Shown piece by piece: positions 16,905 through 26,610 of a stretch of 64,000 bases of DNA (positions are counted from its first letter, which is position 1; each line of letters begins with the position of its first letter). The notes beneath the pieces are model-generated. The model had not been told where the DNA came from, made no database searches, and saw only the letters and a list, made by a program, of their open reading frames with translations. The stretch spans positions 1-64,000 of the forward strand of contig JAUJEB010000012.1 in assembly GCA_030442055.1 (NCBI GenBank), given 5' to 3'. This DNA is from Agaribacillus aureus (GTDB lineage: Bacteria; Bacteroidota; Bacteroidia; Cytophagales; Cyclobacteriaceae). Position numbers and translations under genes: made by a program.

Positions 16905-18110
16905 CTAGTCTTTAAAAGTTTTCACCTGTATCGGGTTTCGCTTTTTAGCGGATTCCATTTTTAGATAATTTTCCCAGTCCTCAGCAGCATGGAAGTCTCC
17001 GCTTTTTCGCCACCCGAAGCCGGCCCAGTAATTAAAGCCATGCTTTTCGATCTTTATATGCATCCACATATTGTTGCGGCTTTCATCTTGATACAATGTG
17101 TCACTGGCCACCAGATTTGTAATGGAATTAGGATCAGCCAGTATAGCGGTACCCAGGTAGGAGTCTCCCAGCGGCTCCCAATAAGCTAGCCAGCCTTCGA
17201 CCGGATTCGATGTGATCTTACCCTGTCCCTGATGCAAGGCAATACCCGCGGCAGCTGTATCCAATGGGTTGCGAGCCGTGTAAGATACCTGGCAATGGTA
17301 TAAATGGGCGCCAAGATCAAGGGTAATCCTCTTTTTTTCAGCTACGACAGTATTGCCTGTTACAATAGGGGCATATGCAAGTTCAAATACACTTCTGATA
17401 GGTCCGTTGGCCAATACTTTCCAGCTGATGAAATTTTGGCTCAGTATATATTGGTTTGCCTGTACCAGCGCGGTGCCCCCACAACCTCTTGTTGTACCTA
17501 CGTGATAAGTATCGAGACCTTCCCCGTGATCTTCATGGTAAGATTTTCCGTTTTTGTCTTCGCGATACCATTTATCGATAATCGGGTAAGCAACCCGCTT
17601 TGTCCAGCAATCAATGCCGCTGGAAATCAATCCGGTAGGGTCTCCTGCCTGAAATAGTTCCTGGCATTTTGGACCATAACTTCTGAAGGCCACTTTGTCA
17701 TTTTCCCAGGCAAAGTCGTCCATTCTTTCAGGAACAATTCTGCAAAATGTGCGAATGGAATCCGCAACTTTTACGCCTTTGTTCTTTTCGCTAGTCAGTC
17801 TGAATGTTTTTGTCTGTCCCGGCTCGAAATCCGTTTGAAAAATCAGGCGGTCAAACACAGAATCCTGGTTCATATCTATCAGCTGGATAGGTATGCCTTT
17901 GCCGCGGTCATCTTCTATCGCCAAATTGTGATATTGCTCTGCGGAAAAATTATCAAACGTCTCCAACGGCATTTCAATAGTTTCAGCCTTCCGCTCAAAA
18001 TCCCCGCTGTTGGAGGCTTGGATGGTATAAGTTGTACTGGTTGGACTGCAGGCAATCATCTGAATCATGAAGCATGATAGTAGAGGCAAAGCCAAATGAT
18101 AACGTCTCAT
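16905..18110 (-). CDS. DUF4861 lipoprotein of the polyuronide utilisation locus
   Basis: 401 residues from the ATG at 18110, which gives a lipoprotein signal MRRYHLALPLLSCFMIQMIAC with the Cys near residue 21; an upstream TTG or ATG 16 codons earlier is less likely. The body is beta-rich with a hexosaminidase/glycan-associated look: QLIDMNQDSVFDRLIFQ, a central HEDHGEGLDTYHVGTTRGCGG, and the characteristic C-terminus FNYWAGFGWRKSGDF of DUF4861. Members of DUF4861 occur in loci for uronic-acid-containing polysaccharides such as pectin and ulvan; no activity is established that I can rely on. It is divergent from the AraC regulator. Confidence 0.82.
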   Translation of the reverse strand: MRRYHLALPLLSCFMIQMIACSPTSTTYTIQASNSGDFERKAETIEMPLETFDNFSAEQYHNLAIEDDRGKGIPIQLIDMNQDSVFDRLIFQTDFEPGQTKTFRLTSEKNKGVKVADSIRTFCRIVPERMDDFAWENDKVAFRSYGPKCQELFQAGDPTGLISSGIDCWTKRVAYPIIDKWYREDKNGKSYHEDHGEGLDTYHVGTTRGCGGTALVQANQYILSQNFISWKVLANGPIRSVFELAYAPIVTGNTVVAEKKRITLDLGAHLYHCQVSYTARNPLDTAAAGIALHQGQGKITSNPVEGWLAYWEPLGDSYLGTAILADPNSITNLVASDTLYQDESRNNMWMHIKIEKHGFNYWAGFGWRKSGDFHAAEDWENYLKMESAKKRNPIQVKTFKD

Positions 18111-18238
18111 AGGAGTTCTTAATTTATACCTCAAAGGAAAGAAAGCTGTCCCAATCAAAATAGTCAGATATTATCCATTTTTTTGTAATTATTTGCAAAA
18201 AAGTATATAATTGTTTGTTTTATGATAAAATTCATACA

Positions 18239-19117
18239 ATGCCCAAGCCCAAATTTTTATCTTCCAACCGTCCGTCAAGCTCCGGAATTTCGGCGTGGCT
18301 ATATGAGTGTAAGTACTTTCCCAATCCGCTTCACTACCACAAGGAATTGGAATTGGCCCATATTATTGAAGGATATGGAACAAGGTATGTCGGAAGCAGT
18401 ATCAAATCCTACAAGGAAGGAGATATGGTATTAGTCGGCGAAGAACTCCCTCATGTGTGGATGAGTGACGATACTTTTTATGAGGAGGATTGCAAGCAAT
18501 GGACCAGGGCTATTGTAGTAAAGTTTTACCCCGATTTTGCCGGAAAGGATTTTTTAAGAATTCCGGATGTGTATCCGATCATCAAAGTGTTGGAAGAAGC
18601 TTCCGGTGGCCTTAGGATCAAAGGCGCTACCAACAAGGCCATTGGCAAGATATTGTTCAAAATGTTGGAACAATCCCCGCTGGAACAGATTGCATCGCTC
18701 ATTCAGATCCTGAGCTTAATATCAAAATCCGAGGATATCAGCGTTCTGTCGGATTTTGATCACCACAAGTCCTCCAACCCCAAGGAGAAGGATCGCATGA
18801 ACAGAATTATTCAGCACACCATGTTGAATTTTAAGGAAAATATAACGCTGGCGGAAATTGCCGATGTGGCGAATTTATCAAAAAGTGCCTTTTGCCGTTA
18901 TTTTAAAAATACGGTAAAGCAAAGCTATAATGAATTCCTTTATAATATTCGGGTGGAATTCGCTTGTAAAATGCTTTTGGAAAGTGACTTTGGAATTACA
19001 CAAATAGCTTATGAATCGGGATTTAATAACCCCTCCGCTTTTTCTCAGATATTTAAAAGGGTAAAAGGAATATCTCCTCATCAATATCGTAAAACAAACG
19101 CAATTATGCATCACTAG
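18239..19117 (+). CDS. AraC-family transcriptional regulator of the locus
   Basis: 292 residues from ATG 18239. A TTG eight codons earlier is unlikely. The N-terminus is a cupin ligand-binding domain (PLHYHKELELAHIIEG; EGDMVLVGEELPHVW). The C-terminus has two HTH units: ITLAEIADVANLSKSAFCRYFK, then ITQIAYESGFNNPSAFSQIFKR and the closing KGISPHQYR of AraC/XylS proteins. It is divergent from DUF4861 and directly upstream of susC, so it probably senses a sugar or uronate from the glycan and activates the locus. A perfect 13-bp inverted repeat lies between this gene and susC. Confidence 0.93.
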   Translation: MPKPKFLSSNRPSSSGISAWLYECKYFPNPLHYHKELELAHIIEGYGTRYVGSSIKSYKEGDMVLVGEELPHVWMSDDTFYEEDCKQWTRAIVVKFYPDFAGKDFLRIPDVYPIIKVLEEASGGLRIKGATNKAIGKILFKMLEQSPLEQIASLIQILSLISKSEDISVLSDFDHHKSSNPKEKDRMNRIIQHTMLNFKENITLAEIADVANLSKSAFCRYFKNTVKQSYNEFLYNIRVEFACKMLLESDFGITQIAYESGFNNPSAFSQIFKRVKGISPHQYRKTNAIMHH

Positions 19118-19311
19118 CATCCCTTCGACCTTTGAGCCGCCTGGAGTGGCTTTATCAGAATTTATAACCATACCGTGTTTCATGTTTTCAATGGGGATGA
19201 GTGTGTTTTTTCTTCAATTGCTGCATTGTATAATTTAAAAAGTTGACGGCTATCTTTTTATGGGAATAAGTAAAAGAATCAGAAAGCCAGACTTTGAATT
19301 AATTCTATGTG

Positions 19312-19356
19312 AATATTATCATTTAGTAGGTATAAAAAGGATGAAATGATAATATT
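19312..19356. promoter_or_regulatory. Perfect inverted repeat upstream of susC, candidate regulator site
   Basis: AATATTATCATTT at 19312-19324 and AAATGATAATATT at 19344-19356 are exact reverse complements with a 19-bp spacer. The arm centres are 32 bp apart, about three helical turns, so both arms face the same side of the DNA. The pair lies about 50-90 bp upstream of the -7 element at 19405. It has no T-tract, so it is not a standard terminator. Binding by the adjacent AraC-type regulator is inference. Confidence 0.5.
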
Positions 19357-19404
19357 TATATAGAAAATATCAAAATCTATACATTTTCGAAAGTTTTCAA
19401 CCCG

Positions 19405-19412
19405 TAAGTTTG
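19405..19412 (+). promoter_or_regulatory. TAnnTTTG -7 element of the susC operon
   Basis: TAAGTTTG matches the Bacteroidota -7 consensus exactly, with a T-rich -33 region (attttcg at 19382-19389) about 16-20 bp upstream. It leaves a leader of about 130 nt before the susC ATG at 19551. Confidence 0.5.
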
Positions 19413-19550
19413 TTTTAGCTTATATAGATTAATAGATAGAGTCTTTCCCGCATTGTTTATTTGGAAGTACCGGCTCAGGCCGGAGAAATAGCCTTTTCTG
19501 TAGGATTTGGCTCTATCCTCTTATTTACTAAACGTTCTAAAACTTACCTT

Positions 19551-22500
19551 ATGAAAAAAGATTTTACTAACTATTCACAACGCAAAGCAAGGAGTTTGTT
19601 ATTAACGCTGGCATTGCTCCTGTGCACTGTGACGGTATCTTTTGGATTTACAAAATCCCTATCAGGAGAGCTGCTGGTTTTTCAGTCAACAGAAAGAACT
19701 GTTTCAGGCACTGTAAAAGATGAAAACGATGCGCCGTTACCGGGAGTCTCCATACTTATTAAAGGTACGACCACCGGAGTCATTACTGATCTGGATGGTA
19801 ACTATGCCATAAACGTTGATGAAGACGATATTTTGGTCTTCAGCTTTCTTGGATACATAAATCAGGAAATAGCGGTAAATGCTCAAAGCCGAATTGATGT
19901 AAATCTCCAGGCAGACATTTCTCAGCTCAATGAAGTGGTGGTAATAGGCTATGGCTCACAGAAAAAATCAGATCTTACGGGTGCCGTGGCAAGTGCCGAT
20001 CTTGAGGCATTCCAGGATCAGCCCAACGTAAACATTCTTCAGTCACTGCAAGGTTCAGTGGCAGGTCTGAATGTTGGCGCTGTTACCTCGGCCGGGGCCA
20101 ACCCTCAGATACGGGTAAGGGGAAGAAATACTTTTGCCGAGCGGCGGGATGAAAATGGTAATCTGACCGCCAATCAACCGGTCGATCCATTGATTGTGCT
20201 GGATGGTGTGATTTACCGGGGTAGCCTGGCTGATATAAACCCCAATGACATTGCGTCGATTGATGTCTTAAAAGATGCCAGCTCTCAGGCTATTTACGGA
20301 TCGCAGGCTGCCAATGGTGTGGTACTCATCACCTCCAAAACGGGAAAAACCAATAGAAAGCCGGTCATCAATTTCTCGACGTATTATTCAATAGACGAAC
20401 CGTCCAACCGATTAACACCTTTAGGCAGGCAGGGATTTCTCGATCATTACAGTAAGATCTTCTACGAAGATGCCTTCCTTGCGCCGGATTATACGCAACC
20501 TAATCCCGATTTTGACGCATCTACCAGGTTCCCTTATCAGTCCATGATTGATGGATTTAATAATGGCACAGAGACCGATTGGCTGGATCTGGTAACACAA
20601 AGCGCTCATACACAGAACACCAACGTTAGTATTTCAGGGAACGCCAATGAAACCTCTTATTTTTTATCTGTAGGATATACGGATCAAAAAGGTTATGTGC
20701 TAAACGACCAATACAACAGATTAAATTTAAGGGCCAATTTTGAAAATGGATTGACTGACTGGCTGACGGCCGGAATCCAGACGTTTGTATCGACCGGAGA
20801 CTATTCCGGCATACCGGCCAATTTAAGGTTGGGCGTTCTTTATTCTCCCCTGATCGCCCCCTTCAAGGAAGACGGATCATTGAATACAGATCCTATTGGC
20901 ATCGACCGCAACCCTTTGCTGAGTACGGAAATTGATCAGGAGGATAAGCGTTTAAACTTGTTCGGTAATTTTTATCTCCGTTTCGAGTTGCCTGTAGAAG
21001 GATTATCTTATCGCATCAACCACGGTATCAACTACCGAACCCGCAGAGATTATAGATTTGATAAGAATGGGAATAATTTTCAAGGTTCAGCTTCCAAGTA
21101 CAATGCTTTGACCCTGGACAGGACCCTGGACAACTTACTGATGTATCAAAGAGTATTTAACGATAGGCACAGTCTGGATGTAACACTGCTATACGGTTTT
21201 GAAGACAGACAGAATGAGGAGACCAAAGCCTCTTCCGGTACCTTTTTAAACAAAGCGCTTGGTTTTAACAGTTTGGAGTCGGGCGACCTGGACCAACAAT
21301 TGGTCGAATCCGGGGCGTGGGATGAGCTCAGTATTTACCAGATGGGCAGAGTCAATTATAAATATAACGACAAATACCAGCTGACCATAACGACCAGGAG
21401 AGATGGTTTCTCAGGGTTTGGCTCCAATAACAAATTTGGTGTATTCCCATCGGCAGCCTTTGCCTGGACAGCCAGCAACGAGGACTTTGTAGCCAATGCT
21501 TTGCCATGGGTAGATAATTTGAAAGTCAGGGTTTCCTATGGACAAACAGGTAATCGCACCGTAGACCGGTATCAAACACTGGCCAGGGTAAGGGCCGATT
21601 TTGATTACGTATTCGGAGATGGCGGGGCCTCGGCTTATGGGCAAAATATATCGTCCCTCGCAAACAATGACCTAACCTGGGAAACAACTACCGGACTTAA
21701 TCTGGGGTTGGATTTTGTTGTGTTGAAAAATAAGCTTAGCGGTAGCATTAATTATTATAAGACAACGACGGAGGACATACTTTTCAATGTGAATATTCCC
21801 CAGATTACAGGTTTTGAAACCATTCCGACGAACCTTGGGGAGGTGGCCAACAATGGTTTGGAAATTTCATTAACCTCCATCAATATTGAGAAAAATGGAC
21901 TGCTTTGGAAGTCGACGGTAAATTTCTCTAAAAACAACAATAAAATTGTTAGCATCCTGGGTAGGGATGATGACAATGATGGCGCCGAAGACGATTTGGT
22001 GGCCAACAGCCTCTTCATAGGTGAGCCGATAGAGTCGATCTTTGACTACGTGGATACCGGTGAATTGTACCAATTGGGTGACGAGATCCCTGGCGGTTAC
22101 AACCCTGGGAACCGCATATTTGAAGACCTGAATGGCGATGGTGTTATTTCAGCTGACGGTGATCGCCGGATTATCGGCCGTTCGGAACCTGCCTACAGGT
22201 TTAGTATTTACAATGAGGTGAACTATAAAAACTTTACCTTCAGTGTGTTTCTTAATTCTATCCAGGGAGGGAAAAATGCCTACTTAGGAGCAAATACTCC
22301 TACAGTTAGTGAGTCCACCTGGCGCCACGACAATGCCAGTACTTACAACATTGTCAGGGAATTTAATGCCTGGTCGCCCGCCACACCGAATGCACCCCAT
22401 CCCGGTGTTTTATATGACGATCCGATCCAGCGTCCTATTTACAAGGACAGAAGCTTCATAAGATTGCAGGATATAAGGCTTGCTTACAGCCTACCCGCAA

Positions 22501-22670
22501 ATCTTCTCGATAAGATTTTTATTAATAACCTCAGAGTGTTTATAACGGGTAAAAATTTGCATACCTGGACAGACTGGGAGGGAACGGATCCGGAAATAAA
22601 TGCCGGTTTTAATGTCGGTGCCGCACCGATCATGAGAAGCTATGCTATGGGTGTTAACTTAACCTTTTAA
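19551..22670 (+). CDS. susC: SusC-like TonB-dependent outer-membrane receptor
   Basis: 1039 residues from ATG 19551; the frame is open 30 codons further upstream but MKKDFTNYSQRKARSLLLTLALLL is the natural start and signal. Domains in order: signal peptide; carboxypeptidase-regulatory-like domain (VSGTVKDENDAPLPGVSILIKG, DLDGNYAINV); the SusC-type TonB box and linker (LNEVVVIGYGSQKKSDLTG); plug (residues ~110-230, with IRVRGRNTF and IYGSQAANGVVLITSK); then a 22-strand barrel to the terminal GVNLTF. Transports oligosaccharides across the outer membrane with its SusD partner 11 bp downstream. Glycan specificity is inferred from the uronate enzymes of the locus. Confidence 0.96.
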   Translation: MKKDFTNYSQRKARSLLLTLALLLCTVTVSFGFTKSLSGELLVFQSTERTVSGTVKDENDAPLPGVSILIKGTTTGVITDLDGNYAINVDEDDILVFSFLGYINQEIAVNAQSRIDVNLQADISQLNEVVVIGYGSQKKSDLTGAVASADLEAFQDQPNVNILQSLQGSVAGLNVGAVTSAGANPQIRVRGRNTFAERRDENGNLTANQPVDPLIVLDGVIYRGSLADINPNDIASIDVLKDASSQAIYGSQAANGVVLITSKTGKTNRKPVINFSTYYSIDEPSNRLTPLGRQGFLDHYSKIFYEDAFLAPDYTQPNPDFDASTRFPYQSMIDGFNNGTETDWLDLVTQSAHTQNTNVSISGNANETSYFLSVGYTDQKGYVLNDQYNRLNLRANFENGLTDWLTAGIQTFVSTGDYSGIPANLRLGVLYSPLIAPFKEDGSLNTDPIGIDRNPLLSTEIDQEDKRLNLFGNFYLRFELPVEGLSYRINHGINYRTRRDYRFDKNGNNFQGSASKYNALTLDRTLDNLLMYQRVFNDRHSLDVTLLYGFEDRQNEETKASSGTFLNKALGFNSLESGDLDQQLVESGAWDELSIYQMGRVNYKYNDKYQLTITTRRDGFSGFGSNNKFGVFPSAAFAWTASNEDFVANALPWVDNLKVRVSYGQTGNRTVDRYQTLARVRADFDYVFGDGGASAYGQNISSLANNDLTWETTTGLNLGLDFVVLKNKLSGSINYYKTTTEDILFNVNIPQITGFETIPTNLGEVANNGLEISLTSINIEKNGLLWKSTVNFSKNNNKIVSILGRDDDNDGAEDDLVANSLFIGEPIESIFDYVDTGELYQLGDEIPGGYNPGNRIFEDLNGDGVISADGDRRIIGRSEPAYRFSIYNEVNYKNFTFSVFLNSIQGGKNAYLGANTPTVSESTWRHDNASTYNIVREFNAWSPATPNAPHPGVLYDDPIQRPIYKDRSFIRLQDIRLAYSLPANLLDKIFINNLRVFITGKNLHTWTDWEGTDPEINAGFNVGAAPIMRSYAMGVNLTF

Positions 22671-22681
22671 TTTAATTCGCT

Positions 22682-24361
22682 ATGAGAACTCGTAAATATA
22701 TAATAATCGCATGTTTGCTAATTTTATTTGGCGCGTGCGATGAAGATAATTTAATAGAAAGACCACTTGACTTCCTGAGCCCTGAGATATCCTATGTTTC
22801 ACCTACGGATATCGAAGCGGCCCTCGTTCCCAATTATGCTTTGCTAAGAGACCTTAATGATGGCGTAAATAATGTGTTGATGCATTCTGGAACAGATTTG
22901 TGTATGTCTGCCAGAAGCCCTGCAACGAGTCGGCTGGGAGATTATAGAGTGGGACTTATTCCTTCTTCTGGTGTGGCGATATATTTTTGGAGAGAGTACT
23001 ATTCCATGATTTTCAACGCAAATGTCATATTGAGTAGGATTGATGACATAGAATATGCCTCCCAGGAAACAAAGGATCTTCACCTCGCCGAGGCCAGATT
23101 TTTTCGTGGCTACGCCTACCGGTCCCTGGCCAATTTGTATGGAGGCGTACCCATCGTTTTGGAAGAGATCTCATCTCCCCGAAGAGATTTTGTAAGGTCC
23201 ACCCTGGCGGAAACGCTGGATCAGGCTATTCAGGACCTGGAATTTGCGGCAGCCAATTTACCAAGTGTAAACGAAGTGGCGGCAGATGGCCGGTTAAATA
23301 ATGCTGCCGCAAGTCACCTATTGGCGGAGTTATATATTACCGCCGGGGATTTAGACAAGGCCGTTTCTGCCGCATCTGCCGTAATCGATGATCCGGCGAT
23401 AGGTCTGATGACTTCGCGTTTTGGCAGAAGAGCGGGAGATGAAGGAGATCCATACTGGGACTTATTCCAACGATTTAATCAAAACAGAAGCTCAGGAAAT
23501 ACAGAGGGCATTTTGGTGCTGCAGGAGGAGTTTAATGTTCCCGGAGGAACCGATATTATTTCCGGACGTGGGCCGGATTTCAGATATGAAAGGTTTTATG
23601 GCTGTTTGTACTGGTTTTTGAATGATCCTGATGGCGAAAAAATATTTTTTGGCCCTACCTCCGGAAATGGCGGCCGGCCTGTTGGTTTTATCCGACCAAC
23701 TCCCTATTTTACCCATACTATTTGGGGAGGAGGAAATTGGGACATAGATCTCAGAAATCACGAACGAAATATTCAGAGAGATTGGGTATCTGATAATCCC
23801 GAGTCTGCTTTTTTTGGTCAAAACATAAGTGATTTTCCACAGTCCTGGTTCGATGGGTTATCCGAGCAGGATACTTTACGGGATTTTTATCCCAACGTGA
23901 CTAAGATAACTACCAAGAATGACCATCCGGCTGAAGTTTTGGCGGATCCGGAAACAGGCCGCATGGCCAATACCTCCGGTTCGACACTGACCGACTGGTA
24001 TCTGATAAGAGTTGCTGAGACATATTTGTTGAGGGCGGAGGCTTACCTGGCACAGGGAAATGCCATCGCTGCCGCAGCCGATATCAACGTGCTTAGGAAC
24101 AGGGCACAGGCCATACCAGTTGACCCCGGCGATGTTGATATAGACTATATACTGGATGAAAGAATGCGGGAGCTGAATTATGAGGAAAATAGAAGAATGA
24201 CGTTGAGCAGGCTGGACCTTCTATATGATCGAACGGTCATGGGAAATCCTTTCTCAGGTCTTACCATACAGCCTTTTAATAATCTGTTCCCTATTCCATT
24301 TAGTGAAATAGAAAGAAATACGCTGGAAACTTTAGAGCAAAATCCGGGCTATACCAATTAA
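22682..24361 (+). CDS. susD: SusD/RagB-like glycan-binding lipoprotein
   Basis: 559 residues. Lipoprotein signal LLILFGAC puts the lipidated Cys at residue 19. The N-terminal SusD domain includes RFFRGYAYRSLANLYGGVPIVLEE, the TPR-like helix and partner-contact segment. The C-terminal RagB domain has the usual closing sequence (YLLRAEAYLAQGNAIAAAADINVLRNRA; ELNYEENRRMTLSRLDLLYDR; NPGYTN). It caps SusC and binds the glycan at the cell surface. Eleven bases separate it from susC. A GC-rich repeat-like stretch follows before the GH105 gene, so downstream transcription may partly depend on another promoter. Confidence 0.95.
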   Translation: MRTRKYIIIACLLILFGACDEDNLIERPLDFLSPEISYVSPTDIEAALVPNYALLRDLNDGVNNVLMHSGTDLCMSARSPATSRLGDYRVGLIPSSGVAIYFWREYYSMIFNANVILSRIDDIEYASQETKDLHLAEARFFRGYAYRSLANLYGGVPIVLEEISSPRRDFVRSTLAETLDQAIQDLEFAAANLPSVNEVAADGRLNNAAASHLLAELYITAGDLDKAVSAASAVIDDPAIGLMTSRFGRRAGDEGDPYWDLFQRFNQNRSSGNTEGILVLQEEFNVPGGTDIISGRGPDFRYERFYGCLYWFLNDPDGEKIFFGPTSGNGGRPVGFIRPTPYFTHTIWGGGNWDIDLRNHERNIQRDWVSDNPESAFFGQNISDFPQSWFDGLSEQDTLRDFYPNVTKITTKNDHPAEVLADPETGRMANTSGSTLTDWYLIRVAETYLLRAEAYLAQGNAIAAAADINVLRNRAQAIPVDPGDVDIDYILDERMRELNYEENRRMTLSRLDLLYDRTVMGNPFSGLTIQPFNNLFPIPFSEIERNTLETLEQNPGYTN

Positions 24362-24429
24362 TAAAATTCCCGGTATTAATAAGCATTAAATTAGTTAATC
24401 ACAAAAGCATAAAATCAGACATGAAACCG

Positions 24430-24556
24430 AACATGGCTTAATCCACACCGCGTGTCGCTGAGCCCTTCGCCATGCGCCTACGCTGTAGCTTCAAGCGCAA
24501 GCGTAAGGCTGCGGCCATCGGAGAAAGCTGCTCTGCGGAGGCGCAAAGGAATGATT
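24430..24556. repeat. GC-rich repeat-like stretch between susD and the GH105 gene
   Basis: Base composition is clearly richer in G+C than the flanks. It contains an imperfect hairpin, GCCTACGCT at about 24476-24484 pairing with AGCGTAAGGC at about 24500-24509, and neighbouring palindromic fragments. It looks like a degenerate intergenic palindromic element of the kind also seen at 54.3 and 60.3 kb. It could affect message stability after susD. Confidence 0.35.
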
Positions 24557-24582
24557 ATAATATGTGAGGTTTCATGTGACCA

Positions 24583-25758
24583 ATGAAAATAAATTATAAA
24601 CACATGAAAAAAGCGGTTTTGTTAATTTTTATGGTTCTGTTTGTTGGCCAGACCCTGCGAGCACAATCCATATTTGAAAGAGCTCAAATCAAAAAGTTCA
24701 TGGATAAAGTGAACACTTATCAACTAAACCATCCATGGCGGGAATATGATGATAACTGGATACGCGGGACATATTATACGGGGGTAATGGCCTGCTATTT
24801 GGCGACCGGAGATGAGGAGTATTTAATACAGAGCAATGATCTCTGTGAGTCTCTAAACTGGAGGTTGCCCGCTTTGCCTCCGTTACATGATGCCAGTGGG
24901 GTAAATTTACTTACGGTGGGACAAACGATGTTACAATCCTATATGGTGAAAAAGGAAAAAAAGAAAATAAAATTCATCATCAAACACCTGGAGGATCCCG
25001 CTATAAGAAATCCGGTTTCTAACCCAAGGGAGTGGTACTTCGAGGGAGGAAGACGCTATGTGGACGGCTTGTTTACCGGCCCTCCGACATTAGCTATGTT
25101 ATACGCTGTCACCGGAGATGACAAATACCTGCAATGGATGGAGACGTGCTTTTGGGACATCTACGGAAAGCTATATGATACCGATGAAAATTTGTTCTAT
25201 CGCGATAAACGTTTTTTCCCGGAAGGGCTGGAGGAACGCAAAAACGATCCAAAGTGGAAGGGAAATGAACAAGTTACCGCTGCCGGGAAAAAGGTAATCT
25301 GGTCGCGGGGAAACGGATGGGCATTTGCCGGAATAGCGCGTATCCTGGAGTACCTGCCAATGGAACATGCAAGTTACCCGCGATATGAGCAGGTGCTGGC
25401 CAGCATGGCAAAAGCCTTAAAGGATTGTCAATCGGAAGAGGGGTTTTGGTATCCCAATCTGGCCGATCCCGAATATGCCCCTTTTAAGGAGACCAGTGGC
25501 ACAAGTTTTTTTATCTACGGGTTGGCCTATGGTATCAACAACGGCATCTTACCCATAGATGAATATCTTCCGGTAGTAAAAAAAGCATGGAAATCCGTGA
25601 CCGATGAGATCAGTGCCGAAGGCAAGCTACAATGGGGCCAGAAGGTAGGGGACAGGCCAGTACAATTATCTAAAGATGACTCCCACGAATATGTGTCAGG
25701 TACATTTTTGTTGGCAGCTAGTGAAATGTATAAAATGAACCTGAACAATTCTAAATAA
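24583..25758 (+). CDS. GH105 unsaturated rhamnogalacturonyl/uronyl hydrolase
   Basis: 391 residues; a start at ATG 24604 (MKKAVLLIFMVLFVG...LRAQ) gives a cleaner signal peptide and is equally likely. The body is an (alpha/alpha)6 barrel of the GH88/GH105 group: WIRGTYYTGVMA, YVDGLFTGPPTLAMLYAVTGD with the probable catalytic Asp (about residue 161 from 24583), WSRGNGWAFAGIARIL and ETSGTSFFIYGLAYG. These enzymes hydrate the 4,5-double bond of unsaturated uronyl residues left by polysaccharide lyases and release 5-keto-4-deoxyuronate. It stands five bases upstream of kduI, which handles that product. Periplasmic by its signal. Confidence 0.93.
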   Translation: MKINYKHMKKAVLLIFMVLFVGQTLRAQSIFERAQIKKFMDKVNTYQLNHPWREYDDNWIRGTYYTGVMACYLATGDEEYLIQSNDLCESLNWRLPALPPLHDASGVNLLTVGQTMLQSYMVKKEKKKIKFIIKHLEDPAIRNPVSNPREWYFEGGRRYVDGLFTGPPTLAMLYAVTGDDKYLQWMETCFWDIYGKLYDTDENLFYRDKRFFPEGLEERKNDPKWKGNEQVTAAGKKVIWSRGNGWAFAGIARILEYLPMEHASYPRYEQVLASMAKALKDCQSEEGFWYPNLADPEYAPFKETSGTSFFIYGLAYGINNGILPIDEYLPVVKKAWKSVTDEISAEGKLQWGQKVGDRPVQLSKDDSHEYVSGTFLLAASEMYKMNLNNSK

Positions 25759-25762
25759 TAAG

Positions 25763-26608
25763 ATGACGGAAATTTATTTTGAAGAAAGATACGCGTCTAA
25801 CCCAGACGATGTAAAGAGATATGACACCAACCAACTGAGAAAGCATTTTTTAGTAGAGAAGGTATTTGAGGCAAATAAAATATTGCTTACTTACTCTATG
25901 TATGACCGGTTCATTGTTGGTGGCGCCGTACCAGTGGGCAAGCTGTTGTCGCTGGAAACTATCGACCCCTTAAAAAGCAAACACTTTTGTGACAGGAGGG
26001 AAGTAGGTGTCATCAACATTGGTGGCCTTGGGACTGTGACAGTGGACGGTAAGGATTACGAGTTACGCAGTAGGGAAGGCTTATATATTGGCATGGGCAC
26101 CACCTCCATTGTTTTTAACAGCAAATCAGCCGAAGATCCCGCCTGGTTTTATATTAACTCGGCGCCGGCGCATCAATCTTTTCCCACAACAAAAATAGGG
26201 CAGGAGGAAACCATCACGCTGGATTTGGGAAAACCCGAGGATGCGAACGAGCGGCAAATTATACAGTACATTGTGGCCGCCAATGTCAGTACATGTCAGC
26301 TGCAGATGGGAATTACCCAGCTGAAAACCGGTAGTGTCTGGAATACCATGCCGCCACATGTACACAACCGTAGAATGGAAGTTTACCTGTATATAGACCT
26401 GGCAAAGGATCAGGCGATTGGTCACTTTATGGGTGACCCACTGGAAACACGCCATATTTGGATGGCCAATCACCAGGCGGTGATATCACCACCATGGTCC
26501 ATCCACTGTGCGTCCGGAACTTCCAACTACAGCTTTGTCTGGGGTATGGCTGGTGAAAACCTGGATTTTATGGATATGGATAAAATGGAATGCACGGAAC
26601 TCAGATAA
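25763..26608 (+). CDS. kduI: 5-dehydro-4-deoxy-D-glucuronate isomerase (KduI)
   Basis: 281 residues, full length for the family. It converts 5-keto-4-deoxyuronate to 2,5-diketo-3-deoxygluconate in the cytosol. The cupin-type zinc site is visible: His199 and His201 in PPHVHNRRME, Glu206 and, in PPWSIHCASGTSNY, His248. The N-terminus (IYFEERYASNPDDVKRYDTNQLR) and YSMYDRFIVGGAVP are typical. The order GH105-kduI-(kduD)-exuT is a standard polyuronide catabolic arrangement. A truncated kduD-like reading frame follows two bases after the stop. Confidence 0.96.
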   Translation: MTEIYFEERYASNPDDVKRYDTNQLRKHFLVEKVFEANKILLTYSMYDRFIVGGAVPVGKLLSLETIDPLKSKHFCDRREVGVINIGGLGTVTVDGKDYELRSREGLYIGMGTTSIVFNSKSAEDPAWFYINSAPAHQSFPTTKIGQEETITLDLGKPEDANERQIIQYIVAANVSTCQLQMGITQLKTGSVWNTMPPHVHNRRMEVYLYIDLAKDQAIGHFMGDPLETRHIWMANHQAVISPPWSIHCASGTSNYSFVWGMAGENLDFMDMDKMECTELR

Positions 26609-26610
26609 TC

